Of a DNA stretch of 60,000 bases, positions 34,954-47,418 are shown one piece after another. A model generated the notes under the pieces. It searched no databases and had not been told where the DNA came from. It was given only the letters and a program-made list of their open reading frames with translations. Location: positions 5,661,501-5,721,500 of the forward strand of contig OU612070.1 of assembly GCA_914767715.1 (NCBI GenBank). The letters run 5' to 3'. This DNA is from Membranipora membranacea (lineage: Eukaryota; Bryozoa; Gymnolaemata; Cheilostomatida; Membraniporidae). The number at the start of each line of letters is the position of its first letter. Position 1 is the first letter of the stretch. The position numbers and the translations under genes were made by a program.

Positions 34954-35094
34954 AGATAAATATCTATTGAATTCAAGTTCATATACTCTGATATAGGAAT
35001 TTGAATTCAAAAGATATTTATCGTTTTTATCTCGATGTCATCAGAAAGTTGTCAAATATACGCCTCTGCAGGCATAAATTTGACAACTTTCTGA
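34954..35094. repeat. Two adjacent hairpins upstream of clusterin-like copy b
   Basis: A first palindrome pairs 34954-34976 with 35001-35022 (centred on TTGAATTCAA in each arm). A second pairs 35040-35056 with 35078-35094 (arm ATCAGAAAGTTGTCAAA). The set recurs at 52631-52763. It may be a small foldback element that was present before the duplication. Confidence 0.6.
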
Positions 35095-36540
35095 TAACAA
35101 AATGTGCAGGCAGGCAGGGGGCAGGCAGTTACATAATAATATTCACCTCATCTGTGCTGCCAACTTGTTATAATCCTGAATGTATTGCTTTCAATTTACT
35201 TTTATAATCCAATCATGAAGTTTATTATCCATAATTGGCATAGATATTGAACTAAATGTATAAATAGGTAATTGCTCTTGACAAGATAATCCACTAATTA
35301 CTATCTCAAAGTAAACATTGGGATTAAAACTGTGATACAGTTTAATCATTGGAAAAATAATTGGATCATATGGATAGTGTTGGACATTTGAGAGGAAATA
35401 TGGTTGTATGCAACAATACAACACCTTATAGCCATCTCATTTTTTTAAGAAGGGGTTTATTTGTAAAATTTCACTGTAAACAATTCCTGGATTGTGACTG
35501 ATTATTTTTGGCTTACGGTATATACTTTTGTTTCTATCACATTTACTCTCGTACAACTGTCAAAAAATTCAGGAAGCACAAAAAGTATTTTCATTCAGTA
35601 GAATATTTTTCACAGAGATAGCCACAAACCAGTTACAGTTCGGTCCTGGAAGGATAGATAATTAGTCAATATGGTGATTATTTGAGATGGATGGTAGGCC
35701 TCTATGGTATAGAGGTTGCTTCAAAGATAAAAAGCGTCTTTGAAGAAGGTAGAATTTTGGAAAGGGATATGACCATATTGGCATTTATTATTCAGGCAAC
35801 CAATTGAAAACACAACCAGTTGAGGTAATTCAGTAAGGGACTGTGTGCCACAAAGTTGCAATCAATAATGGTAGGGGAAATTTTGCTGTCAATTATTATA
35901 CCATCCACTTATGAAAACTTTCGCAGATTAGCGACTTTTTTAAATGTGCTATCATTGAGAATATTTGCCCCAACCCAATGATCAGCGGAATAAATATTTA
36001 GCAAATAGGTGGTAGGCGCAATCGTGAAATCCAATAGAACTGTCCACTTGAAGGGTAGGTTCGATCAAGGAGTCCCAGCAACTGGACGTTGATCCTATTA
36101 CTCCATCCCCTGTCCCTTGAACTATGTTGATGTGCCAGTTTTCTTTGGCACCAAATTTTGATGCATCAATTTATGGTAGATTAGTGTGTTGGTTCTAAGA
36201 TTACTCATTTAAATCCAGAGTGTGGATAGTGTACAATGATTGGATAATGTAGTTTAGAATATTTAATCTGTTTACATGATGTATAAATAGCAATTAATTT
36301 ATCATAACACCTTTCAATAAATTTGACAGTTTGCTAAGTCATTAAGTACATAATCCCCTAAATCTAATCAAGTGAAAAGTGAGCAATGAAAAGGTATTAC
36401 TGATTGATGAACAATGGATACAAAACCTTCCTGCCTGTCATGTGCCATGGACACCTGTACACACTTGCTGCCAGTGTCATCACTGTGGTGTCACCTACAG
36501 TGGTTTACAAGTGGCATCATAAAAGTATAGCATCATAAGG

Positions 36541-36549
36541 TATATAAGG
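36541..36549 (+). promoter_or_regulatory. TATA box of nested gene copy 3
   Basis: TATATAAGG about 100 bases upstream of the ATG at 36645, as in the two copies within SUZ12. Confidence 0.7.
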
Positions 36550-36644
36550 TTACCGGAAACTGAACAGAAATCAGAACCAGTCAATCACAGTCACAAAACA
36601 CCTCGAGAAAATATCAAACAACACAACAAGCTCAGAGTCCAAAC

Positions 36645-36932
36645 ATGGATCCTTACATCTCAGATCAATTTAATGCAGATATGTTCAATGATCTCTTAGG
36701 GGAAATCAGTGGAGACATGGAGTCAACAGCTAAGCAGTATCTATTGATGAGAGATAACCTGCGCTGTATTAATCTCAGAGCAGTAAGAGCTAGAAGGTCA
36801 GCCCTAGTACATACACTAGAGTTTCAGAGAGACAGTACTAAGGGAGTATTGTGTAAGTATGGAGAGTATCTTCAGAGAAAAGCCAGTAAACTTCAGGACA
36901 TACAGGACTTCAGACAGAGGGCTTGTTTATAA
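36645..36932 (+). CDS. Small single-exon gene (95 aa), possible PSF1/GINS1-like; copy 3
   Basis: Intact 95-codon frame. Against copy 2 it has a 9-base in-frame deletion that removes Leu-Gln-Arg before AVRARRS, several substitutions (RDRR becomes RARR), and the same start and end. The TATA box and leader are kept. Here the gene is no longer inside a functional host gene, since the SUZ12 exons next to it are broken. That its frame survived while the neighbouring SUZ12 exons took frameshifts hints at selection. Confidence 0.65.
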   Translation: MDPYISDQFNADMFNDLLGEISGDMESTAKQYLLMRDNLRCINLRAVRARRSALVHTLEFQRDSTKGVLCKYGEYLQRKASKLQDIQDFRQRACL

Positions 36933-38184
36933 TAAGCCTCGGTGGAGTCGGGATATAGAGAGTTGTTATCAACACAACCAGTCCTTGTCAGGACTACACT
37001 TTTATTACACCACTGACTATTCAAAATTTTACATTAGTGGCGATTTGTTTTCTTTTCCGATCAGGCAAATTTTAAATCCATTTTCATCATTCGTCTCTAA
37101 TATATCAAACCTTATTGGTGCACATTTTTCATATGACGTGATGGTTATGTGACCGAATAGCACAATTGAATACTGTGTAAGTGTAGTATCCACTGTCTGG
37201 CTTCCATTAAAAGTGCTTAAAAAAATTTAGATTTGGGACAAATGATTGGCCTTGATTGTTTTGTACCAACTTCTTAGGCCTACAGTGTTAGCCGGCATCT
37301 GTTGACTGTATTTCATTGATGGCATAAGTAAATTTGCTCACCCGTAGCACACATCAAAAACGTTGAAACACAGGCATCCCTTTAGACTAGATGGGTAGGG
37401 AATCGAAATGTTGTGCTGCACGTATCATCCAGCAGTTGTTAAATGACAGCAAGGAGTTAAGTCTTTAAGTCTTAAACTCCTTGATGTGAGCTAGCTCACG
37501 ATATGTCTGCTATGCTTCATCTATACTCGTAAATTGCAACAAGATTACATAGAATTAAGCTTGAAAGTCCCAACATGCACAGCGGAAGCGGGAGGAAGGA
37601 GCCAGCTTTGGCGCATAGGTCGATATCACAGCATAACATGGCGCGGGTAGATGCAGATTTATCTGTAAAATCTAGCCTACATATTGCGCACATTCTAATC
37701 GCTAGATGTTATCATGTCGCAGGAAGCTAACACAAATATATATATAGTTGCGGAAAAGTTACGCATCCATATCGTGGTGACATAATACAAAGCCGACCTC
37801 TTACGTTATATGTCCATGTCATTTAGACTCGCTGATATTTGTTCGGTTCAAGACAAGTTATGCAATTTGTCGCCAGCAGATTATCCAACGTCCCATTAAT
37901 TGCAACTCTGTTTCTCCCATATATTTTTGGTGCATAGTCTATTATGTCATTGAAGTGATTCAATATCAATGATTCCTTGATAATATGAAGAATTATGGTG
38001 TTTTTGTTTTGTAACAATTTGCAACCAAAGATTGTTGTCTACCTATCTTACATTTTAATCCCAATCAGGCGAAGTACTCAAGTCTGGCCTTCTTCTCTAC
38101 TACCTTACCAACAATTTGGGCAAAATCTAATATCAACTAATTTTTCGCGTTGCATTTGATGGTTTTGTCCATGTATTCAATAAG

Positions 38185-40494
38185 AGACTGACGGTGAGCC
38201 AACGATTATAGTAACAGTGAACCTACATTATGACGGGTCGTACATGGGAAACCCGCTAGATATTATTCCCATACTGAAATCAGGATCCACCACCAATAAC
38301 AGCAGTACTTCTATATTACCTGCATTCAAACGAGAGGAACCCAAACGTAGAACTCCTTACACAGAAGTACTCAATATAAGGTAAGTATTATACTTACCTA
38401 CCATGGATTTGAGCGGGAGTTAAGTTCAGCTTGTTTTGGTTTGATTTAATGTAAGCTCTCACCAGTTATCCACAAACTACACGGATTCTGATATAGCCCG
38501 TAATAAATGAGTTTTATCAAAATCCATGTAGTTCTTGTTGATTAGCCAAAGATTCCTTTTACAAGCTCTTTTTCATGTTTAGAATGAATCTGATTGGCGC
38601 AGCAGCCATACTTTGATATCCAGGCTCAACTAATTTTTTATTGGGATAATCATGTGACCTGCTGCGAACAATCGAGCAGGGCGATTGAGAGAATAAGGAG
38701 GATAATTTTCATTGACTATGTAAGTGGATTGTGCCGGGTGTTAGAACGTGCCATGGAGAGTATATCTAATTGGCCAATAATGATCGATGCTCTTACATGA
38801 TGTTAATAGACAAGGTATAAACTTAGTTACCTGGTGAAAAATAATAATTGGGATCAGGCCAACTTCAGCTCCAAAAATTCTTGAATGTATTTCCAAGCAA
38901 AATAAGAGGTAATTTGTGTAGCCATTGGACCGATGTCATCGTTGTGTGCTGGCCTGACACAGGAAAATCTTTAAATATATCTATATCTAATTCACAGGGC
39001 GAACAAGAAGGCTCTATCAATAGGGGAGTTTTCCAAACCTGAGCCTCTGCCTCTGATAAATAGCAGTGCTCTACTCGGCCACAATAGGTGAGTGTCACTG
39101 TAATTCACATTTCATATTGTATCAGGTATTTCATTTACTTTACATGTATGGTGTGTGTGAAGGCCTGCTTTTTATCCGACAAATTAATCAAAGTTGCCTG
39201 GACCATGGGGAAATTTTAATATAGAAGTCAACTCCTAAATAAAAAGCTGCAATTGATATCCTTGTTTATGTGTGCTCAGTGTGATTTTTAGTTCTCAACA
39301 ATCCACAACATCACAAGTACTAGACCTCAGGAAAACATAATTCAGAAAACAGATGCATCTACATTATCATTTTATAAGTCACCTTCGTTTATAAGTCTGC
39401 TGACTTTATTACGAGGTTTTACAGTTTGAATTTTTTTTTACCCACAAGCTGCATGGTACAATGTATAACCAACACAGTAAATGCATTCTGGGATATCTAT
39501 CACTTCCCTCTAATACTGTATTCTATATTACCAAGCTCTATTATCACTCGAAAACCAACCAGCCAATCCTGTCTAATGATTTCGACGCTGACTCAGACGG
39601 AGAGGACACAGAATGGCAGCGGAAGGCTTCCGGTCAGCTTATAGAAGAGAGAAGGAACTTATGAAATTATGGAACCACTTTATTAGCAAAAACACTCAGT
39701 AAGTTGATCCTGTACTGACCGTTGAAAGCCTTCTACAGCGCAGTTCACTTAATTCAAACCTCTGGGGACCACACAAAAACTGTCCTCGTTAAGCAGAGTC
39801 TGAATTAAGTGACATTAGAATGCAATTTTTCTTGTCTGAATTAACAAAAGTTCTGAATTATAAAGTCCAGCTTACACTGTACTTGTAAATGAAAAATTAG
39901 AATTTAAAAATATATCATTCCTTTTGTCCCATCAATAGGAAAATTTTGATTCCGCTGCGAGGACAAACATGAAATGTGAGGGTCTTAGGTGATGAATAGA
40001 AAGATTAGCTGCTGATGTTTACATTTAAGTGTGTAGATAAGATAAACCACTCTAGATATAAGCTGGAGTATAGCTTAGCTAGTTTGGCTCACACCAATTT
40101 TGGCTAGCAAAGGTGAGAGTCTATAAAAACAATAGGGATCGGCAATGTTAGCGAGCAAAAAATTTGATTAGAGTCCTAACAAAAGTGGTAGATATGCAGA
40201 CAAGTTGATAGTGACAAGATCCATACCATTAGTGTTTTACCAGTTGATTATTAGTGTTTTTCCATTTTTCAATGTTTATAGGTACATCGGTGACGTTCAG
40301 TTTTGTACATGAAAATTCAGATTATTCTCTCATTCAAGCTAAGGAATAACTTTCTGTGCCACCTAGCCACTCTATATGACAGTGGAGTTCCCCAACCTAA
40401 ACACATCAACAGTATAGTCGACTCACTCCAAAAGCACCCAAGTTTTATCAAAGGAAAAGCATTGATGAACGGTCACCATCCAACGAAAAGCTGA
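38185..40494 (+). pseudogene. SUZ12 3' half, decayed copy in unit B
   Basis: It matches SUZ12 exons 9-12 at 38185-38380, 38998-39087, 39536-39698 and 40282-40494, with introns. The zinc-finger exon 8 is deleted, as are all earlier exons. Single bases are lost at the acceptors of the exons at 38185 and 39536. A 22-base deletion within the VEFS-box exon (after LIEE) shifts the frame to an early stop, and a 20-base deletion hits the last exon. No functional SUZ12 product is possible. Confidence 0.9.
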
Positions 40495-42718
40495 AATCCT
40501 CGATGAAGGTTTGACTCTAGCCAATAAGGGAGACATCACCCTCTGGTGAATACCATGATATGTAAATCTAACTCCGATTATGTAAATATTGAGTATGACT
40601 TGAGCAATGGACTTAGGTAATATAATCATAATCATCAATATGTACAAAGTGGAAGGATTTTTTGTGTAAGTCTTTGCCTGTGCGCTTTATGAGCTGGTGA
40701 ACCTGTTTTTCCTGATTCTAGCCTCCTTAAAAAGTGCAGATTCGGTACCATAAAATTCTGTTGATTAGATTTTCAAGTCACTGGTCTGTTTATGTTGTAA
40801 ACTCTGCTTTTTAATCCACATTATAATACCTCTTTGTAATAGTCTTTAATCTGCTAACTGATTTTACAAGCAGCATTGCTCCCATCATATGTTAGTAAAA
40901 GTGCAAGGAGTAATTGGATCAGCCCACCATTCGCAAGTCAGAGAATTTACTGCCTATCAAACATCCCGAACTCATTCGTTTCACAATAGGTGTTCCAATG
41001 GGGTTTTTTGATGTCATATTTGTTGATCAAAGCCCCGTAACAAGCTTATGCATAAATATTTTGCCTCTGACTTTTTGTGATATGAGTGTGGAAGTACCAG
41101 CATTTAATTTTTATGAATAAACTATACTTCCGTCTGGTCATATTCCTGATTGTTGCATGTGACATGATAAGGCGAGTCCTACACATAAATAATTTTTGAC
41201 ATTTTATGATCGTGTCTCAGTAATATAAATGATATGTAATGGCCAATGGGTGACTCAACTCTAGTAATGACTCAATTATGAATCCAGTTATGACTGCAGT
41301 GATTTCAATAATGACTATATTCCCGTCGCCACAATAGGCAAAAGCACATTTTCCATAGAAAGAAAGTTGATTAATAGTAAATGATGAAAAAAACCAATAA
41401 ATCATGGTTATTTACTTACTCAGTTGAGAGCCACTTCCCAATGCATGAATGCCGCTCTCAACAGTGTAAGAAATTTTCATGATTGGTAGGTCTTTTCCAT
41501 TGATCACTAGTAATCAGTTTTCTTTCCACAGCGCAGTCGCTTTTGGCTAATGACTTCAACCTCATTGCTAACATTTTCTCTATAGTTCAGCAATTCTAAG
41601 TCGCCAAATTTAAACCATTTATATTCTGATCCTGTGAGGTGTCCAATCGAGCGGCTTCAAAATGGATCAAGAAAATGTTGACACCATATCCTACTCTATA
41701 GGAAAAAGCAGGACTTGTTCGGTTTTAAGAAAATGGATAATAAATAATCAAAATAAAATCTCATACACAGTTGACAGAGTTAATGTGTACGGGATTTTAC
41801 ATTGATTATTATTAATCAATTTTATTACGACTGAACAACCCGCTCTTTTACCTATTGTTCTGATTCTAGACGATTTCCACGCCATGTGTGGTCTTTACAT
41901 ATTTCTGGTGCTGATCAAGAGGAGGAATCTAGTAAAAAGGATTTCTGGAATATCTTTTTCATGGTTCTCAGTGCTGGGCAGGGTTTGAGAAGCATTTACT
42001 ACTGATTAAGGAAATTGCATGCGTTGAATCATCCACTAGGCCTAGGGTTGCTTAGCTAAAACTGAGAGTTTTATTTTGTTATTGTGAAGACACAAATGAA
42101 TAATAATAAAATTGCGTCAATAATACGATGTTGACATGTCTATGTCATAGTAATCATGCAATCTGCGATCATAGATATATTCACCAACATAACATGGATC
42201 TCTACTCGTGATTGCTTGTTATCGGTAATCATACTGTGTGGTCTGTGATATCTCATTGATGCTGGTACTTCCACACTCATATCCTTTTACATCACATGCT
42301 ACGTTACGTCATATGTCGAAATGTTTGTCTACAGTCAAAACTGCTACATTTAGCAGTGCAGTCTCCTCTCATCGCTTAACTTATATCATGAAATTATCTA
42401 AGTTTGTAGCTATCGCTTATCAATCAGTTAAATTATTATTATATTATGTGGACTTTGTCTCTTGTACCTGCCAGCATGTTGTCAACCATGAATCGTCAAT
42501 TGCAGTAGGCCTATGTCTATGATATAAGAAATTTTAAGATGTTTACTTGTTTTTACTTTGGATACAGACTATATTCAAAAGATATTAGATTAATTATCTA
42601 ATACTGAGACTGCTACCTGCAGAAATGTATTTCATGTAATATAACATTGAATCTCCTCCATAGAGATTTATCATGATCATCTCTTCGCTGCCTAGTACCT
42701 ACAAGCTGACTTGAGTAC

Positions 42719-42724
42719 TATAAA
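42719..42724 (+). promoter_or_regulatory. TATA box of clusterin-like copy c
   Basis: TATAAA 56 bases upstream of the ATG at 42780, in the same sequence context as copy a. Confidence 0.7.
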
Positions 42725-42779
42725 TGCTACCTGTTGCTGTTTTATGAAGTAATACTGAACAAATAGCTCATCTGTCAAG

Positions 42780-45700
42780 ATGGAGAGGGTTCTTGTCATA
42801 TTTCTATCCGTTGCTTTATCGTGCATGGGCTTGCAGATTGGGCTGCCGGCGACACAACTATCTTGTAAGCTGCGTCTCTTGTGTCTTTGCTTGTTGTGTT
42901 CTTTTGGTCTGACCTTGAGACTCCTTACGACTCCAACCAATGTCATGGCACAGACATAGATATCATTTTCATTTACTTGGACCTTCGCACCATGCCGTTA
43001 AACAGTGCCGATGTAGGCTAGAAGGCTCTGTGAATTTGTTGTGTCAGGTGATCAACTGTACATAATATGATTGCTGTTTTTATAATTCATCAGTTTTCAT
43101 TTAATTTTTCTAGCACTTACTTCAGGAGGGATTCCAGTTCTCCAGCAGCATATAGCTGCAGACAACGCAGCTTTGGAAGCAGCTCTGCTGGTATTTGAGC
43201 CTGTCAATGCATCATGTCACGGTATTGCTGATGTAGCTCGGGCCGACTGTCAATCATGTGTAGAAAGAAAATGCAACGCAAGGTAACGTCATCATCAGTA
43301 CAATCTTCTTATACTGTATATCTCCTCTTATTATCTCAATCAAGGAAAAAAATTGGCATCACACTCGTGAAATCGATTAAGTGTAACCTTAATAAAAGTT
43401 AAAGACTTTGTTTGAGGCTGCTCTTTTGTATCATATCTTATTCTCCATATTTTATTCTATCATGTGAGCGATTTTCAGCTTTAGAATCCAAATATTGAGG
43501 AAGTTATGGCCTCTCAAACTTCCAGGGTGATTGCCTTCAATCGGCATTGGGAATAAGCGGATGTTTCCCCTTGGGTATGTCACAACCATAGACATGTGAC
43601 ATAGACATTATGAGTTATTAGTCAATACACTAATAATCACATAGATAAGATGATGATCAAAATTCAGACCTGGGTGGGAATCGAACCTACCTATAGGCAA
43701 CGACGCCACCATCACTCCACTTGGACCAACTAGGTTAACTGGTTGTGACGTACCCTAGGGATTGCCACCTGATTCTTACTGCCGATAAATTGCTGTCACC
43801 TTGGAAGTTTGAGAGGCCATAACTTCCTCAATATTTGGATTCTAAAGCTGAAAATCGCTCACATGATAGAATAAAATATGGAGAATAAGATGTGATACAA
43901 AAGAGCAGCCTCAAACAAAGTCTTTAAGGTACAGTACAATTCTCCATTGAAAGTATCTTTTTTTATTGTGTTTCGTCATCTTAAACTTTTGCCATTGTTT
44001 CCTTAGTGACACACTTGCTGTATCACCGCAGTGAAATCAATGACATTTCAGTTGTGAGAACTGATCTCTTTCATTATTCTTATTTTTAAAAGAGGAGAGG
44101 ATGTCTGCGCTACCTGGTATACCGATGTCTTATTCTTTGTTATTGATGATGTGCCAGAGTTCTTTGAGGATACAGTACCAAAAGCTTTCATTGACCTTGG
44201 GGATGAGATCGTCGATTTGGGCGAGAGTACTTGGGATGTAGTCGTAGACTTCAATAATCGTATGTTTGTAAATATTGTCATCGTACTAGCGATTGTTGTG
44301 TCATCTTCTTCATACTTGATGATAGTTTTATTGAGCGAAACCTCAGCCTCTGGGTTTCATCATATCAACACAATTTTCTTTATATCTTCACATGCAGTGA
44401 TAGATGATGCCATTGGAGTTGACTTTGGTGAAGTAGCCATCGATATCGGAGAAGGTTTTGTTGATGCAGGAAACTTCATTGTTGATGAGATTTACAGTAA
44501 GTAAAGACGGGATATTTTATCTCTATGAATCGTTGTGATGAAAATGAGTTCTCATTCTCACTCATAGTGCATTGCTATGTATTTTTTATCTCTGTTCCGT
44601 CTTTTAGGTATAATAATTGATATTTATTTATGTTTTAGAACCTGTTGAGGGTGTTGTTGTTGATGTTGGCAATGCAATTGGAGGTAAGTGCTTAGTTGTA
44701 TAATTAGAATATTTGATGAATTTTAGTCGAGTAATTTTCGTTTTTAAGGTATCTCCAATGAGGGGAAATTTTAAAGGCATGCTGTGCCTACCGGGTGGCA
44801 AAAACATTCATTCAAAAATGTTTTGTCATGAACAGTTTTTAGATAAAATATATTTGTCATGGGACGGGCATGTATAATTTTCATTGTATAACAATTAATT
44901 GGGTACAAAACTTTGTTGTTGAATTGTTGGTTTGCCATGCATTTTGTACCACTAAGACTGTAGATTTCTTTAATCAAAACTTTTCATTAAAACCGGATAA
45001 ACCTGCCGTAAAAAATAAAGTTTTTTCATTTCCACTGACGCTCAATATGTGACAATCTATGATTCTTGCTATGTTTGCAGATTTGTTCAAGGGCAAGAAG
45101 AGACAGCTGAGAAACAAAAGGCAGCAAGATATACCCACCACGGCACCAAGCTGCAACAATTTAAAGGATGATCCAAATTACTGGTGTCTGTATTACCTCG
45201 ATGGCGCTCGCTGCAGTGCCTGTGTGTTTGATCCTGACACACATAAGTTATTGCTAAGGGTCAGTTTCATTAGAAAAGTGGATATATTACCCCAGTAAAT
45301 CAAATGTTGTGGGTTCATAGGGCAAATAAAAATAATAAAAAGATGAAAATTGTGAAAAATAGAAATTAGTTTTTTTTTCAATTATTTCAGCAAGGATTGT
45401 AGTGGATCATAATAGTCAGGGGGAGGCAATTAATCACTATAATCCACGATGGTGCCAATTTTCAGACTTTGCAGCAGTTTTACTGCAAATTGGTTCACTG
45501 GCTGTTTTATTTTTTACGCCCTTATGACTTTTCAGCCTGAGATCTTTAAAACCGTCCCAAACATGGCCTAGTAGGACTTTCACTACTTATACCCTCAGGA
45601 ATCCAGCTAATATTATATCAAAGAACTTTACAGTCAGATGCTTAACCACTGTGTTCCCTCTGCTCTGCTTTATTGCAGTCACAGTTTAAAGTGGCCAATG

Positions 45701-46459
45701 TGTTGTCTCTGATTGGCCATATCTTTGGAGATAACCCAGCCAATAACCAATCACATCCACCACGCTGGCCAGGTTTATAATCATAACAGTACTGTCTAGT
45801 TGAGTCTACAAATTGTAGTAATTGTAGTTCTCAACTGTGTCTCTATACTGAAATGTTATTGACAGAGTGCCCAGGCTGGACTGCTGCCGTAGCTGACGTA
45901 CAGAAAGCTGTCGACGATAGAGTATGGATCACTGCTGCCACAAACCAGAACTATGCTGTCACGAGTGTAAGTACATGTTATCAAAATTGTGCATATCAAT
46001 AGTTCTAAAGCACCACAGCATATTTCAAATGGCCTGCAGTTCACGTTCTGCAACTTCAGCACAGCAAAATGTCAACAAAGCATTGAAGAATTTCTTAATC
46101 AGAACCTTGGGATTCAATCTTATGATGAGATGAAGCAAGTGTAATAAGCTTTGATATAATGGTTTTTCTCTGCCTTGTGATTGGTGGCCAACATCCAGTT
46201 AGGATTTCAGTATCATGCATGTAGATGAGACTCCCACTATAGAAAATAATATCATAATTTGCCTGTCATTTTACAGCTTACGTATGACCCAACTGGTTAT
46301 GATGCTGATGGCAAACTCTCAGACTGTGCTGTGCAAGTATCCATGTTTGGGTTTGACTACTCTTTCGTAGTTGCTGAAGCTATGAATCTGTTCGACGCTG
46401 CAACATCTGGCGCCATCATCGCCGAATATGCTATCGCTGCTGCTAAAGTAATGCACTAA
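42780..46459 (+). CDS. Clusterin-like secreted protein, copy c: all 8 exons, one mutated splice donor
   Basis: Exons: 42780-42864, 43114-43282, 44093-44259, 44398-44496, 44639-44683, 45081-45242, 45866-45966, 46277-46459; all frames open. The first cysteine cluster has the clusterin spacing and an N-A-S site. The linker and the basic segment with R-N-K-R are as in copy b; exon 6 is four codons shorter. The exon 6 donor, GTAAGTT in copies b and d, reads ATAAGTT here (45243-45249). If it is not spliced, translation runs on for 18 codons to TAA at 45296-45298, losing the tenth cysteine and the C-terminal domain. Exons 7 and 8 remain open, so the change is recent, or an alternative donor is used. 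Intron 2 carries a TTAA-flanked element. It lies convergent to copy d. Confidence 0.82.
43403..43923. mobile_element. 521-bp element with long terminal inverted repeats, TTAA target duplication, tRNA-like core
   Basis: It sits in intron 2 of clusterin-like copy c. Terminal inverted repeats of about 130 bases (43403-43535 against 43795-43923, beginning AGACTTTGTTTGAGGC) are flanked by TTAA at 43399-43402 and 43924-43927. Copy a has a single TTAA and no insert at this site, so the boundaries are exact. The centre carries a tRNA-like segment on the minus strand with a consensus B box. There is no open reading frame of use. TTAA is the piggyBac-type target, but the ends do not resemble piggyBac termini known to me. 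Confidence 0.88.
43668..43745 (-). repeat. tRNA-like segment inside the TTAA element
   Basis: Read on the minus strand it has an A-box-like word (TGGTCCAAGTGG, 43728-43717) and a perfect B box (GGTTCGATTCC, 43687-43677), about 30 bases apart, as in a tRNA. It may be a SINE head captured by the transposon, or an internal polymerase III promoter. No complete cloverleaf was found. Confidence 0.55.
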
Positions 46460-46644
46460 ACAGCGATAATATTATTGCTGATACTGATGATGTTTATATT
46501 TCTCATCATTATTTTCTGTCTGTAAGGCTGCAATTATGTTTGAGGAATAATATATAATCCCGAGCAAACTATCAACTGATGTTATGATGACCATTCATGC
46601 ACCATCTTTGTTTAGACCAGTCAATCTCTAATAATGGGTATAAC

Positions 46645-46650
46645 AATAAA
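46645..46650 (+). terminator. Poly(A) signal of clusterin-like copy c
   Basis: AATAAA 186 bases after the stop codon at 46457-46459; the first such signal on this strand. Confidence 0.5.
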
Positions 46651-47339
46651 ACTTTACATTTTTAAGTGAATAAACATGAAGTACATTCAGAGATTATATT
46701 TTAGTTGTAAAAGTCAAAGAAGAACTTTATGTCTGTGTGCAGACTCAACATTGTAGTGTATAAAGTTTAGAGTTTTTTATATCTACCATCATAGTATCAC
46801 TCATGCAAAACAGCTTTATAGAATTTGATGGTCTATAAAAAATTAAAAGTTATGCTCTCTATTGAATATAAATATTTCTGTTGTCTCATAAATAATTGAA
46901 AAAATAATGCTCTTTGCCCTATATTGAGTGTGGGCTATAAAATGTTGGTTGAAAACCTTTTAAAACCTGCATTCAATAAAGGGCGGACGGAGTTTAGTGG
47001 ATGCTCGTAAGAATATTTTACAATCAATGTTCTGCTAAATTTTCTGTCAGTTGTTTGAAATGTAAGTTATCATATAATACACTTCACTAAGTAACACGTT
47101 ATCAGTGAAACACCATCCTGAAATTCATGTGCTGACTACGTTTAGTTGTGCAACATTTGGATAAATAAATGTGCATGTAGGAAATGAATCATGGTCAACC
47201 TAAAAGTGTCATGTTATAAAATCATGTGGAAATATTTCATCCATGGTAATCACTATGTTCCATCTAAATTTTGAGCTCGAGCTGAGTTTTCAACTCTTGG
47301 GTCAACCCTCGAAATATGTATCCATTCCCATAGATTGAG

Positions 47340-47418
47340 GTTTCTGCAGCCACCGGCACTTGAATCACGGGCCTTCCGGCCTGCAGCCTTTGATTATAAT
47401 CGCTCTGCCAGGCCAGCT
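47340..47418 (-). repeat. Degenerate tRNA-like (SINE) fragment
   Basis: On the minus strand TGGCAGAGCG (47410-47401) resembles an A box, and GTGATTCAAGTGC (47368-47356) a B box, with a GC-rich stem between (GGCCGGAAGGCC). The B box is imperfect. A SINE remnant is more likely than a tRNA gene. Confidence 0.35.

Larger units (their letters stand above)
35155..44510. repeat. Segmental duplication unit B
   Basis: Second copy of the unit: 98-aa gene, SUZ12 3' half as a pseudogene, spacer, and the 5' part of clusterin-like copy c. Compared with unit A it lacks the zinc-finger exon region (the tract equivalent to about 22523-23090) and the TA-flanked transposon, and has its own TTAA-flanked insertion. 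Its left part is also copied as unit C. Confidence 0.8.

Noticed and set aside
36859-37152. 97-codon frame overlapping the end of the 98-aa gene in unit B
   Set aside because: It is a shadow frame running into 3' flanking sequence that is not conserved in frame in units A or C.
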